Shown here: positions 10,930 to 22,472 of the stretch, piece after piece
Layout of the letters: each line of letters begins with the position of its first letter
Position numbering within the stretch: the first letter of the stretch is position 1
Source of the DNA: Xylaria sp. FL1777
Taxonomy: Eukaryota > Ascomycota > Sordariomycetes > Xylariales > Xylariaceae
Assembly (NCBI GenBank): GCA_022578965.1
Contig: MU400507.1
Location: forward strand, 806,001-870,000
Reading direction: 5' to 3'
DNA: 64,000 nt
Position numbers and translations under genes: made by a program
Notes under the pieces: generated by a model
What the model saw: the letters and a program-made list of their open reading frames with translations, nothing else
What the model was told of the DNA's origin: nothing
Database searches by the model: none

Positions 10930-13265
10930 ATGCCGGAGGAATCCTCGCCGAACGGCCCACGCGCCAAACTTCTCGGTCCCCTTTACCCCCGCTACCAACT
11001 ACAGCACGACACCAGAAACAGCGTAGAATAAGCCGCAGTCAGCATGGATTGCGAGTCAGCAGACGCTTACCCGCGAGAACGAGTAGGGGGTCCCTCCCTG
11101 CTGCAGACAATCAGCCCCCCTCCTCGCCTCGATCTCCCTATTGGGGCACATTGCCGTCACCTTCTAAATCTTGTAAGGACTCGGGACCTGATAATGGTAA
11201 GGCGGACGTACCAATAAATGCGCCTGTTAACACTGGTGCCGCCAATGGCAAAGTGCTGCTTGAGACAGAACATCTCCGCCGCGGTCTTGAGTTGACAAAT
11301 CCACGGAGACGAGGGCGGAAAACGCCAAGTCGGGAAAAACGGTTCGGGGTTGCAGATCCTCTCGCTTGGGATGTTATCAACAGGTCACTCACGCAGCAGC
11401 GCCGATTATCTTCCTTAGTTGGCACGGATGGCCCGGTCACCGTACCGGTGAAGCAGTCTTCGAACAAGACCAGTGACATCGCCTCCCGCACCTCTAGTCA
11501 ACGGAGGGCTCTCAACCGATTCGCAAGAGAACTTGAAAAGTATGCCGACGCCGCCGGTGCTACTGGTAAAGCACCTGTTATAACGCCCACGATATCGGAA
11601 TCCAAAACGTCGATTCGCACCGTTAAACCATTGGTGCCTTACAAAGATGAGTTTCTAGCTGCTGGTCTTGCTGTGACATCTGCAGAACAGAGTCGGAATT
11701 TGACCAGCAAGAATCATGTGCAGGCCTCAGTTCGAAGGAATCGACCGCATCAACACTCGAACAGGCCGTTGCAGGCGAGAAAGAAGCTGGACACGCCCGG
11801 CGATGGTGCTTCTTCTAGTACAAGCCCTCCAATGTCGTGTACCAGTTCCGGATCCTACGTCGAATTTAGTCCACCGGGCGGACACATGTTGCATGCTATT
11901 GAGTCATTAGTTCCACGAAAAGCCAGTACAAAGTCAAAACATTGTCACCATGCTAGAAGACGTCTCCTTTCCTGGTTTCTCAAGAAACCCACTAGCAAAG
12001 ATACTAGCACGCATGAACATCACATCCCAGTTCGAATCCAGCAGGTTAAGGCAGGGCAGATTAAATCGAACAATCTATCGTCTGCTCAGCATGAACACTG
12101 TCAGCTTCAACATAGAAGTCACAGGCCAACCATGCAGAGTATCCCTGAGATCCAATTGTGGCCAAAACCTGTCCCCCCCTCAAAATACGTCACTCCCAAA
12201 AAAGAAGCGTGCGTGAGACTCGCCAGCGACTACTGTCAGCAGCGTGACCAGGGGCTTGACCCGGCACAAGAAGACAGGCACTATCGTAGTGCTATTGATG
12301 CCAAGCAATCTCTAGGTCTGGTTGGGCTGCGAGGCAAGAGAGATATAACCAGGGGTGTTTTACATAAGCCGCACCCGGAACCCATATCAACTATTGAGGA
12401 GGAGACAGAAATCAATACTCTAATCGACAACAGTGTTCAAAATGGCTGTCTGCCCTTAACGAAACAGAAGGAGATCCAGGGCGTCACAGAAGGTAGTCGT
12501 CGGCGACTCAATGCCGCGTCCTCAGCGACGCATGAGTCATCTGTCCCATCTTTGCCATTCGCAGCCAGACTAGCAGCCAGTACTGCTTCATCCTTGCAGC
12601 GAGCGCTGGACGACGCTTGTTCAAAGATTGACGGCGAGAGCCACCAAGCAGACATTCTATCGGAGCAAGAAAATATAAAGCAAGAGCCGCCACCAATCCC
12701 ACGGCGAGACTCACGACACAATGTGTCTTACCACCCGCTTCCCCGTAAGCCACGTTCGACCGAAAAATTCATCTACGTGAAGAGGAATATGCCGACAGTA
12801 GAGGCGCTTCAATCCTTGTCCAAGCCCTTACCACCAGAACCATTATCAGCAGCGCAAGTCACGCCTAAGAAGCGTCCCAACACGAAACCCTCCCAACCGA
12901 GTCGTATAGCTCCTCCCGTCCCCCGGCCATTGACAGGCAAGCGCAAAAATGCAGTAGCAGAACTAGCCAAGGCGGAGGAAATGCTAAGAGACTTGGACGT
13001 GTTTCTCAACGACTACGACGACGCAGATATCGAGGACCGGGACGTCATCAAAGGTCTACAGGTGGCCATCCACGCAGCAGCAGATGACTTGTACGATGGC
13101 TACATACGACACAAGATGGGGCTGCGGATCCGACGGTTCCTGGCCGACCTGAAGTCGTTCGAAGACATAAGTGAGCTTGGTCCTACAGATCAGCGGGCCA
13201 GGGAGAAGCGCGCCGACGAGAGCAGGAAACTCGAGGGTATCGGGGATCAGAACACCCGCAGTTAA
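10930..13265 (+). CDS. Large disordered protein of unknown function with a helical C-terminus
   Basis: The main frame runs to 13265 but has no in-frame ATG near its beginning. The best model is join(10930..11022,11115..13265), 747 residues: an ATG at 10930 reads M-P-E-E-S-S-P-N-G-P-R-A-K-L-L-G, and a 92-base intron (weak donor GTAGAA, acceptor ATCAG) joins it in frame at P-P-S-S-P-R-S-P-Y-W-G. The protein is rich in S, R, K, P and Q and mostly disordered. It contains an R-R-R-G-R-K basic cluster near the start, Pro-rich motifs (P-P-P-I-P-R-R-D-S and P-P-V-P-R-P) that could bind SH3-like domains, and a C-terminal helical region of about 100 residues (A-E-L-A-K-A-E-E-M-L-R-D-L onward). I do not recognise the family. 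The coding status is firm; the 5' end is not. Confidence 0.65.
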
Positions 13266-13900
13266 TTAGGCGAAGACCGTGCCCCGGTATTCCCGCTTGT
13301 TCATAGGTTCACGCGGACGGGTCGCCGCGCTCTTAGATAGTGAAATGCCATATCTGCATAGGTAGCAACTCGAATAAGTTTTCCTCATTTACGGTTCAAG
13401 TGGAAAGACTAGTTTGTAGGTATATGATCTCGTACTCTTGTCCTTGGGTATAGTTCTCTTACAAAGAGATAGGCATAGGGTACTTGATTAGGTTAGATAT
13501 TTGAACGGCTGGTCACAGCTGGCTTTCAGCCCTACTAACGGTTACTGCATTATACTAAATGCTGTTAGTACCGGCACCTTAGGTAGAATTGCTGACGAAT
13601 CCCGATCGTTCAACTGCCCAGTGGATTCTGCCAATTGGTATCTAACTTTAGTACCTCGCTAGGCTACCGGTACATCTTAATGTCATGTCAAGTCAAATCA
13701 TACATACCTATACATACAGATACTACACTGCCATCCATACATTACCTACGCATACGCATACATTGTCACGTATTAGACTATTGTGCGTAAGAAACCTCAT
13801 TCATAGCCTTCATTTATAGCGGAAAGGAAAGGAGGGCGGGGATAGCAAACACTAATCTCTCCTTGTTGCCAAATACACGGTTTTCTAGAAATAAGACCCC
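13266..13900. other. Intergenic, promoter side of the Zn2Cys6 regulator
   Basis: Contains a run of CATACATAC-like repeats (about 13700-13765) and AGGTAG-type motifs near 13580. No gene seen. Confidence 0.4.
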
Positions 13901-15391
13901 ATGATGTCGTCTGGCACGACGGGTCAGGATGGCGCTGTTCAGAAGCACCGGGCTTGCGATGAATGCCGTATGTTAAAATCTCCGCTCCGATGTGGTTAGC
14001 TCGGCCGACTCACCATGGCCACAGGTATTCGGAAGCTCGCTTGTACTAAGGAACCCGATGGCTGCTCCCGCTGCCGACGAGAGAGTATTCCGTGCCAGTA
14101 CGTATTCTGGAGCAGCTCAATCTCTGCTATAGCTGGTGGTGGTTTCTGACGTCTGTGTTTGAATAGCTACTCCCCGCAGAAGACCATGGGACGACCCCGA
14201 AAGCGACCCCGAGAAGAGTCCGACGAGAGACCTCTTGCGGCCGCGCCGCCAACAAAGACAACCATGACGGAGCAGCCGCCCGACACAGGAGATCCGGGCC
14301 TTCAATTCATCGACCTGCTCCTAGCAACCGACTTCGAACTGGGCTTGAGCCACTCGGTACAGATGCCACAAGCGCCGGCAACAACGACAACAAAGGCGGC
14401 GGCGACGACAACAACGACGACGATGTCGGGGGCTCCAGTTTCGGGGCCCGGTCAACCCTGGGGATTTCCTGGCTTTGGCGAAGTTAACTTCGATTCCCTG
14501 TCCGCAGACCACACACAAATATTCTCCCCCACCAACATTGATCCAGCCTTATTCATTACGCCAGCAACTTCTGATTCACCACCGGCGGACCAGGTCCCGC
14601 CCCTTTCACCCACCCGTTCGAACACGTCAAGCTCGCCAGGGAGCACAAGCCCAGCCGCCGTGGCGTCTTCAGTAGTAAACTGTGATTGTACGGCCAACCT
14701 TTGTTCAGCATTAAACTGGATGCAGAAACTGCCGACTGAGGTTGAGCCCGCTATTCGTCTTGCTCGCCTGGCTGCTAAAACAGCATACGAAGTAGTCAAC
14801 TGTACCAAGTGTGCTTCCCAACTCCCGCCTACGATACAACACCATGTTGGGTCCCCCGCCATGATGCAATGCTTTCAAAACATGATGCTCCTAGGGACGC
14901 TGATCCCCAGTATCGCGCACGCATACGCGCAGATGCTGACCGTAGTAGACGAGGAGACGAATCGAGCGGTGACAGAGCGTCGCAAGATCGCTTTCAAACT
15001 AGACGGCCTCGGGGGTATCTGGGGGCGCTTAGAAGCCGAGGACGACGCGACATGTGGTACCCAACGCAGCTTTTCCTACAGGGAGATGGAACCCGCTATG
15101 TGGCGTCTGACTGTACGAGCTCTGTTGAAGGTCGATGTCTACGGCATCTCGGGTTGCTGTGGCGCTGATGCACCCGTTGGCGACCCATTCCATCTTGGTC
15201 TGAAGGATATTGTCCTGTTGATGGAGAATAAAGCCAAGGCAAGACATGCTTTGTTGGACTCCATGGTCGATATTGGCGTCTGGGAGAAACCTAATTGTAT
15301 CGTGGGACCCAGCAACCCGGAAGAGCTTCCAACTTGCCAACGCATCATCTCTATTGCGAGATCGTCGGTTGATCAACTATGTATAGCATGA
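13901..15391 (+). CDS. Zn2Cys6 transcription factor, AflR-like
   Basis: Three exons, join(13901..13967,14025..14097,14167..15391), 454 residues; introns of 57 and 69 bases. Residues 19-46 form a binuclear zinc cluster, CX2CX6CX6CX2CX6C (C-D-E-C-R-I-R-K-L-A-C ... C-S-R-C-R-R-E-S-I-P-C), with the H-Y-S-P-Q linker followed by a basic G-R-P-R-K-R-P-R patch, as in AflR-type regulators. The middle is disordered and rich in T, P and S (with runs of T). The C-terminal half is helical with paired cysteines (N-C-D-C-T-A-N-L-C and N-C-T-K-C), resembling the AflR regulatory domain. Such proteins bind DNA in the nucleus and usually control secondary metabolite clusters. No polyketide synthase or other cluster enzyme is adjacent, so its targets are unknown. 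Two ATGs are tandem (13901 and 13904). Confidence 0.85.
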
Positions 15392-17370
15392 GCTGACTTG
15401 TGATACTGAATAAATCCCAGGCCGTGCACGTCTAGCTACTACAATCAACAACTAAAACCTACCACAACAGTGGATCTAGCACAGCCTACCAGATTGTTAG
15501 TATCGAGGCCGGTATATATGAGGACATACGAGAGCAAGCCTCTACTCTAAATCACTACGGGTTATCGAAGGCAAGTTGTCACATTGGGATTAGATTATGA
15601 AAATTCTAATATGAATGCATAGATACTGCAGCCTACGGAACACATTTCTATGTCCAAGCCTTTCAAAAAATGGATTCTAATCGCCACTCTTCACCACCGC
15701 GGTCGTGCCAGCTCTAGATGTATCAAAATATCGAACTACGACGATATCTCTCGGTTCGCTATCATTATTATTGGATAACAGCATATTCCTGGCGCAATCT
15801 TACAAACAATAAATGCTAGGCTATGGTAGATTCAATTTACTACTATTATGGCATTGGCTTGTTTACAACTTAGAGAAGACTCATACTCTATGTGCTATAC
15901 TATGAGGCGAGCTCTACTTCAGCTCATGGCTGCGTGCCGGTTCACACGGTCCTACTTGCGAGAAGCCTCAAGTTGGCTGAGTGCAGTTTATTCGGATTTT
16001 TTGTCCTCTAAAACTACCATACCTGTACCTAGATGTGATGCTGTCCCGTTATCAGCAAATTGTTCAGTTGCAGGGGTATAAAACGATCTCGTGAGACAGC
16101 TTGCTGTTGGCAGTCAGCCTCTTCTCTGATCATCATATAGACATCATGTGACGATGCCTTTTACTCGAACAGACAGGAGGTGATGTCAAGGATGTATATA
16201 AGGATATAAACGATGATCAATACAAACGCCGTCTTGAAAGAATGATGAACATTTTATTCCCTGTTTTCCCAGTAGGCAGGGTACATCTAGTCCTTGCCGA
16301 TCTAGTTCATCTTGTGTCCCATTGACAGTGTCCGACTTAAGTATGCGGATATGCAGTTTTAGTAGGAAGTATTGACCTTAGCTCACTCGGTGCTTCTACT
16401 CTGTCTCGGTTCACACCGTCGTCGATAAATGCCAATAAGGCATCGAGGAATTACATTTGAATGTAAGTTATTCGAGGGGGAACAGCACTTAAAAGGATAT
16501 GTTTTAGCAGCAAATTTGAACAAGAAAGGCGCACAGCATAGGGCCTATCATACACGACCATAAGTTTTGTTTTACGCACCTTGATCCTGGGATGGTCTAA
16601 TAGCTTATGTTTATTTACTTATCGCTTATGTTTGTGTACGTCGAAGCTAAAAGTTATGTGAGACATCCCTCCATCTACATTTAGTACTGTTACCAAAATC
16701 TCCGATCGTTTACTAGCTGGTTATAGCTAAAGCAATGTTTAAACTCCGAGTGATACTACAGATAAGACCATCTTGGTCCGTCCTTTCGCAAGGCTAACTT
16801 ACCATACATCAAATCTACATTTAACCCATTCAAACATCAGCATTTTTCGATAAGGGAGGAACATCTAAACCAAACTAAATTTTGACAGAAACTAACCGGT
16901 TCCCATTTGACCCCCCATTGCGAGGCTATCAAGAAGCACCGGCTTCTGCGTAAATCGAACGAAAAGCGAAGCATGCGCCACCCTAGTTTCCAGCTAGACC
17001 GAAGCCTTTTAAAACTACACAAACATCACATGAGTATCACGCTATATAGTAATAAGACTAGCCATCCTTGAGCTGTCTATAAAAATGGCTGAAATCTCTG
17101 TATCTATTCGCAATGTACACTGCAGAGAACGCTTTCACCGGGATACAGTCCATCTATTTCCACGCGGGAGCCAGAAGACCTATACTGTGACAAAGTTCAC
17201 ATCTTTTTGAATACCAATACGATACTCGGTTTGAAACGAACACACACCGAACAGAAAAAAGAGGAAAGCCGCCTATCTACTCAATTTTCCTAAGAACGTT
17301 TGCTGAAATCCATAGAAGTCTGCATGAGATCCCACTATCGGGTTGCAGCAGTTCTATATTGCTTAGGTAG
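15392..17370. other. Gene-free interval
   Basis: About 2 kb between the Zn2Cys6 gene and the 3' end of the NLR. Frames are short and show no family features. AT-rich throughout. Confidence 0.4.
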
Positions 17371-17522
17371 TTATCCTAGAGCTGTTCCATAGTACCAACC
17401 GCCACTCTTCTTCAGTAGTTCAACTACAGCTTCGTGCCTGTACCTTGCTGCCCACGATAGCAGCGTTCGGCCATACCCATCATTCGAGTTAGGATCAACT
17501 CTTTTGGTTGCAAGCAGGAGCA
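17371..17522 (-). other. Possible fifth NLR exon or decayed ankyrin repeat
   Basis: On the minus strand this stretch reads as an ankyrin unit (L-L-L-A-T-K-R-V-D-P-N-S, then G-R-T-L-L-S-W-A-A-R-Y-R-H-E-A-V-V-E-L-L) ending in a stop at 17371-17373. It lies beyond the NLR stop. It joins in frame if an intron 17523-17700 (donor GTAAGC, acceptor TTTCTAG) is removed, which would skip the stop. Between them are remnants of another repeat (A-E-N-G-H-K-A-I-V-K) in a shifted frame. Confidence 0.5.
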
Positions 17523-17668
17523 CTAGAAAGTGTAAGGTGCAAAGATGTCGATAAAACTACCTGTTACCTCTCTACTACCTACATATACAAATCTCTTTGT
17601 GTAGCAACAACTTCTACTCTCCTCCGTGCAGATGCAGGTCTCAGTCCGCACAACTAACTGGAACTTAA

Positions 17669-20600
17669 CTATAGCTTTATGCCCGTTTTCCGCTGCTTAC
17701 GATCCCAAAGTTTGGCATAATAATCTTTCTCGTCGGGATCAACTCCTTCGGTTGAAAGCAGGAGCTTAAGTATGTCTTCGTCACCGTTCCCTGCCCAAAG
17801 TAGTGGCGCCCAGCCACCCTGACCTTTCGAGTCAGGATTAACTCCTTCGGTTGCAAGCAGGAGCTTAACTATGTCTTCGTGCCCCTTTTCTGCTGCCCAC
17901 GATAGTGGCGTTTGGCCAAACTCATCTTTCGAGTCAGGATTAACTCCTTCGGTTGCAAGCAGGAGCTTAACTATGTCTTCGTGCCCCTTTTCTGCTGCCC
18001 ACGATAGTGGCGTTTGGCCAAACTCATCTTTCGAGTCAGGATTAACTCCTTCGGTTGCAAGCAGGAGCTTAACTGTGGCTTCTTGCCCATTTTCCGCTGC
18101 CCACGATAGTGGCGTGCGGCCAATGTGATCTATCACATCCATGTTCCAATCTCCAAATATGGTCGCTATAACCTCGTTCAATCCAAACCATGCTGCTAGG
18201 TGTAGCCCAGTACACTTCGTTATCCATCTAGTCAATACATAGCGACTTCCCGAAAGCAAAAGGGCTTGACCCGCTGCTTCAACTTGGCCTTCCTGCTGGA
18301 GAAAGAATTTAACGTCTTCACATATCGAGACTTCTCGACCGTGGTATCCCCAGTTTTGAGCAGCATAGTCGTAAAGAGGATAGAACTCAAGCCGTCCTTT
18401 AAAATGACTCTCGAATCTGCTACGCCCACTGTTAAAGTCTCGGTAGGACAAGTAAGTAGTACAGGCTCTTACAATAGAAAGCTGCGCATTTGGAAACCAT
18501 TCGCTCTGGGTTCGTGCGAAATACTCTTGTGTCGTGTAGTGAACTAATCGGACAATACTGCTTTCTTCATCAACGGTGACTAGTCCAGCGCATACAGAGA
18601 CCACGTCTTCAATTTCTGGGAGGTTATCTTCGTCCAGCTCTAGCGTATCAGGTTCTACGGCAAGCGCATGTCGAAGTTCTTGTTTTGTTAGTGGACGTTT
18701 CGCACATATTATCCACGACAAGACCTGCTCGGCACGCCTTGCCTGCTCCTGGGGCTGTGCTTTAATTCGTTTTATGGCGGACTCATAAGCTTCGTCGTAG
18801 GCATTTGACCCAGTCGCTAGTTTTTGCAATGCTTCCCGTATAGCTTTCGGTGTGTCTTTGCCAATCAATGAAGTAAAGTGGAGTTGCGCAAGCAAAAACC
18901 TAGATGAATCAGCCAACCCACTACGTTATTTAATCGTACATACGTACATTCCATCGACGGCATTTGTTATGCTTGTCGTGATCTCATCTTGAAGGTTAGG
19001 TCGAGTGGCGACGACTTTCGGAAGCTCGGATAAGTGACCACACAAATATCTACGGATATCATTCTCTGTTGCACGAATCTCTATCGACGAGTCCCCCCTA
19101 AAGTGGTCTATGATTTCCGGGATGGGTCTCGAGGTCACAAAAATATTCGCGTGAGTTTTCATACGAAGATTCAAGATTGCCGACAAGAACTTCGTACGAC
19201 AGTCATGCAAAGCTTGGCATTCATCAAGTGCATCCGCAATAATAAAGATCCTAGAATTCTGAGCGGCAACTGATTCGAGTCCATTGGAAACTTCGTCTAA
19301 AGATGGCCTTGTCCGCTTTCTTTTGTGCTGGTCGTAGAGCTCTTTCAGACTGTGTGGTAAAGCAGGCTGGCTCTCAGCTAGCTGTTTGAGCAGACTAGAT
19401 AACAGGCCCTCAAGAGTTTGCTCGCCTTGACGGTTGTAGTTGCAGTATACATAAGCTACTGCGGTGGCACTCTTGTTGCCGAGTCTTTTCTCGAGGTCCT
19501 CTACAACAATGGACGTCATAGTTGTTTTTCCAGCTCCAGGGATCCCTGGACAGTACAGCGTCTTGTTTGGCTCTTTTATCCAATTTTGATACTCTACGGA
19601 GTCGAGCAGCCATTGTCCTGTCCCTGGCTGTCGTCTTCTGAGATAGTCGGTTTGTTGCGGTCCATAGTCAGTCGGCGAGAGCCAATCAAGGATCTCCAGG
19701 TCCTCCTTCTTATCTAGATGTGACCTCGTGTGGGTTACGTTCTCTTTGATGGAGGATATGGTACTAGAAACTGTAAGGTCGATTAGAGAAATGGTTTGAT
19801 TGAATTGGGTCTCGAATTTTATAAGGATAACTAACTGCCCGTAAGTATATCTTTGACTGCCTGCTCCTTGTCAACGTCACTTGGCTGGATATATCCAAGG
19901 AGCTCCTTAGCATAGGCCGCAGCCAAGGCAGCTGCGTGCTCCTGCCAGACCTTATTCTTATGCGAGTCTGCATAGTCACAGATCCCTCGTATGACGATAC
20001 TGGGAAAGTTGTCCATCAAGCCGGCCGCCTCCATTTCAACGCAAAGCACATCGCCCCCAAGGTCTCTGCGTAGTTTGTCTCGGAAAGTTGCATTCTTGAT
20101 GACCTTGTTGCCGGATGCAATTAAACCGTAGTGCACAAGCATGTCTCGGGGCTTCCCCTGAATAGCCTGAGTCTTATCACAATATTGGCAGTTCTCTTCC
20201 TCTTCCACTTCTTCTTCTTCGTCTTCGCCTTCCTCCTCCTCATCCTCTTGTGACGGATGTGCATTGACTTGATCCGGCATAGATTCATTGTGGTCGTAAG
20301 CTGCCTTGAAGCGCACGTCTTGAAAGGAATCAGACCTCAAATATTTTGGTGCCAAACGAGGATATTTTGATACCATCTCATTGAGATAGTCCGGTATCTT
20401 CGATCCTATTAATTCGTGATCCGTTCTTAATCTTGCCACAGCACTGAGCAGTAGACTGGGAGGGTTGTTCAATGAGCCCGTACGTGTAAACTTGCCTTCT
20501 TTCTCTGCTTTGCCGAAGTCCCACTATACTCGCTGGAGTCAGTAATTACTCATGTGGGTGAATATCATGCCCCTGATGCATGCTCCCGAGATGTGTTGGG

Positions 20601-21034
20601 AGTCCTTAAGTTACTAAAAAGGGAAGAAAATGACTGCAGCGTGCACATACTTGTACCACTCCGGGATATTGGCCGGTTGGTGTGCTAACCACGATATCGC
20701 CGAGTCTCACTTTAAGGGGGACACCACCACCTATGCCAACCATCAAGCCGAATTTGATGGATGGGAATGCGTTGACCATCTGGGTGGCTACCACTCCTGC
20801 CATGACCGTTCCAATCTTTGCGTTGGGGAGGCAGGCTATGACAATGTTATGGTTGCCGATAGATCCCAGGATGTATGTGTTGAAGTCGTTGGGTGGTTTA
20901 GACAGATCGGCATGCCTCTGGTCCAGCATAGCGACGGCCGCTGTTTGCTCCTTTGGTAGAGCGCAAACCCAGCCCACTGTGTAATCATTATGGGTTCGGG
21001 TTTGGCTAACCATCTGGGGTTCGTCGAGAGGCAT
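17669..21034 (-). CDS. NLR-type receptor: nucleoside phosphorylase-NACHT-ankyrin
   Basis: Four exons on the minus strand, complement(join(17669..18899,18948..19770,19836..20523,20651..21034)), 1041 residues; introns of 48, 65 and 127 bases. Residues 15-350 are a PNP_UDP-type nucleoside phosphorylase domain (G-W-V-C-A-L-P-K-E, V-G-I-G-G-G-V-P, V-E-M-E-A-A-G-L with the catalytic Glu, R-G-I-C-D-Y-A-D). A run of mostly Glu/Asp interrupts it at about 220-245. A NACHT ATPase follows: P-loop G-I-P-G-A-G-K-T-T near 436-444 and Walker B I-F-I-I-A-D-A-L-D-E-C near 532-542. The winged-helix region is followed by about five ankyrin repeats, two identical in DNA. This is the classic fungal NLR layout, linked to non-self recognition and regulated cell death; related phosphorylase domains can cleave nucleosides or ATP. 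The 3' end is ambiguous: splicing 17701 to 17522 would give 1081 residues. Confidence 0.88.
17824..18074 (-). repeat. Tandem 102-base ankyrin repeat, exact copies
   Basis: Units 17824-17925 and 17926-18027 are identical over all 102 bases, and the identity continues 47 bases into the next unit (18028-18074) before diverging. Each unit encodes one 34-residue ankyrin repeat (D-E-F-G-Q-T-P-L-S-W-A-A-E-K-G-H-E-D-I-V...). The identity includes silent positions, which points to recent duplication or gene conversion inside the NLR gene. Confidence 0.95.
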
Positions 21035-21652
21035 CGATATCGAAAAGTAGGCACTTTCAGTTAGCTTAAGTTAGTTATCGTTGGTTTTCTTGATATCAGT
21101 AGGGCCTTCTAGACGTCTATAATATTCAGTCCCGTGAAATTGGGATAAAATGGAGAGTGGAAGAGACAAGAGACGGGAGACAAGAGACAAGAGAGAAGAG
21201 AGGAGAGAGGAGAAAAGACCTTTTCTGTCTGCATGACGGACTGAACAGAGGGCGTATAACGATGAAGGCAAGGCCACCACCACATCTGCAGGAAGACTAC
21301 CGTTAAGATTGATTGGCTAGGTATGTTCTTTTTCCTATGCATGTAAGATTCTTGAGTTCGACTGCGATAGGTTGACTGTGCAGGACGTCGTAGTGGTCGA
21401 CCAAACGGCATATTTGATAACTGAAGCAGGCTGAGCGAGGTTGAATCGTTCATAGTCGCTGCCATCATGCCATGAGATAAATGAGGTAGGAAAATATTAC
21501 GACAGATTCGAATGCAACGGTCAAATGCAAAAACATGGGGGCCAATAATTCCCGAAAGTTGCGGTCATTTCCGTACTTAACCAGCTGTAGTCAGGGCAAA
21601 GGTTGTCTGTTGGTAATATCTATTATACCCTTTATTTCCTTACGATTAAGCT

Positions 21653-21676
21653 TTTATTATTATTATTATTATTAAT
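21653..21676. repeat. (TTA)n microsatellite
   Basis: Eight or so consecutive TTA/ATT units. A similar tract occurs at about 57202-57222. Confidence 0.85.
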
Positions 21677-22110
21677 AAACCGCCGTGCTGCTTTGCAGCG
21701 CGTTCCTTCTACCTGTGTACCCATAGGTAAAACCGTACAAAAAGCTGGACAAAAACCCTATGCAATAATGTCAATGCCGCTACCTCGAAGCTTCTCTACC
21801 TTGTATTCACTAGTTCTCGCTAACCAGCTCACTGGACAGAAGGTAAGGTCAAAAGCAGAAGAAGGACTCTCTCTCACAAGGCCCTTAAACCCCTTGCCTT
21901 TCTAGAAAGCGCAGAAAAGCTTCCTCCTTGTCCCTAGGGACCTCCAGGGGGGTCCCTTCGCCCCTCCTGTCAGGTCCCTCCCCCTCACTCGCCTTTTTCA
22001 TCCTCTTCATTAGGCTAATTTTCACTGAATTAAACTACCTCCATATGTAAGTAGGTATTTAGCTATTTATTTACCTGATTTTAGCTTTATTAGAGTGTAC
22101 AATCATTTAT

Positions 22111-22172
22111 TTGTTGGAGGCATGTGGTAATGGCCCTCCTATCCATGAGCCACTACCACATGCCTCCGACAA
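22111..22172. repeat. Long inverted repeat / hairpin
   Basis: Arms 22111-22133 and 22150-22172 are inverted copies over 23 bases with two differences, both transitions (T/C and A/G), around a 16-base loop. On the + strand RNA one difference would be a U-G wobble. It could be a small RNA hairpin, paired ends of a miniature element, or a footprint mutated by RIP. Confidence 0.85.
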
Positions 22173-22472
22173 TACTTCTAACAATAAAAATTCAAACTAA
22201 AGCGCCAAAATATCAATTTAAAATACGCAGTATTACAATTACCATTGCTATAGAAGAATGACAGTTAATTGTTGGGAAATAAGTAATGGCCCACCGTCTA
22301 CTGTGGTAGGTGAAAGTGGCTGAGTGGTTTGGTTCGGTGGCTGGAAGGGTGGATGAGTCAGCTGGATGAGTGGGTCTGTGCACTCCCTACTGGCCCTTCC
22401 TTCTTTATCCCCATTTTTGGCCACTCAGAGGGACTCTACATATCAAACATCTTAGCCGACCCTCTTCTAGTC

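Larger units (their letters stand above)
21035..22472. other. Intergenic, NLR promoter and repeat-like sequence
   Basis: Holds the NLR 5' flank with a purine-rich stretch (AGAGACAAGAG-like repeats at about 21165-21215), a (TTA)n microsatellite at about 21653-21676, a short GC-rich palindrome-like patch at 21941-21962, and the 23-base hairpin listed separately. No gene seen. Confidence 0.5.

Noticed and set aside
17824..18074. Regular repeats considered as a CRISPR-like array
   Set aside because: The repeats are contiguous, without spacers, and encode ankyrin units of a eukaryotic NLR.
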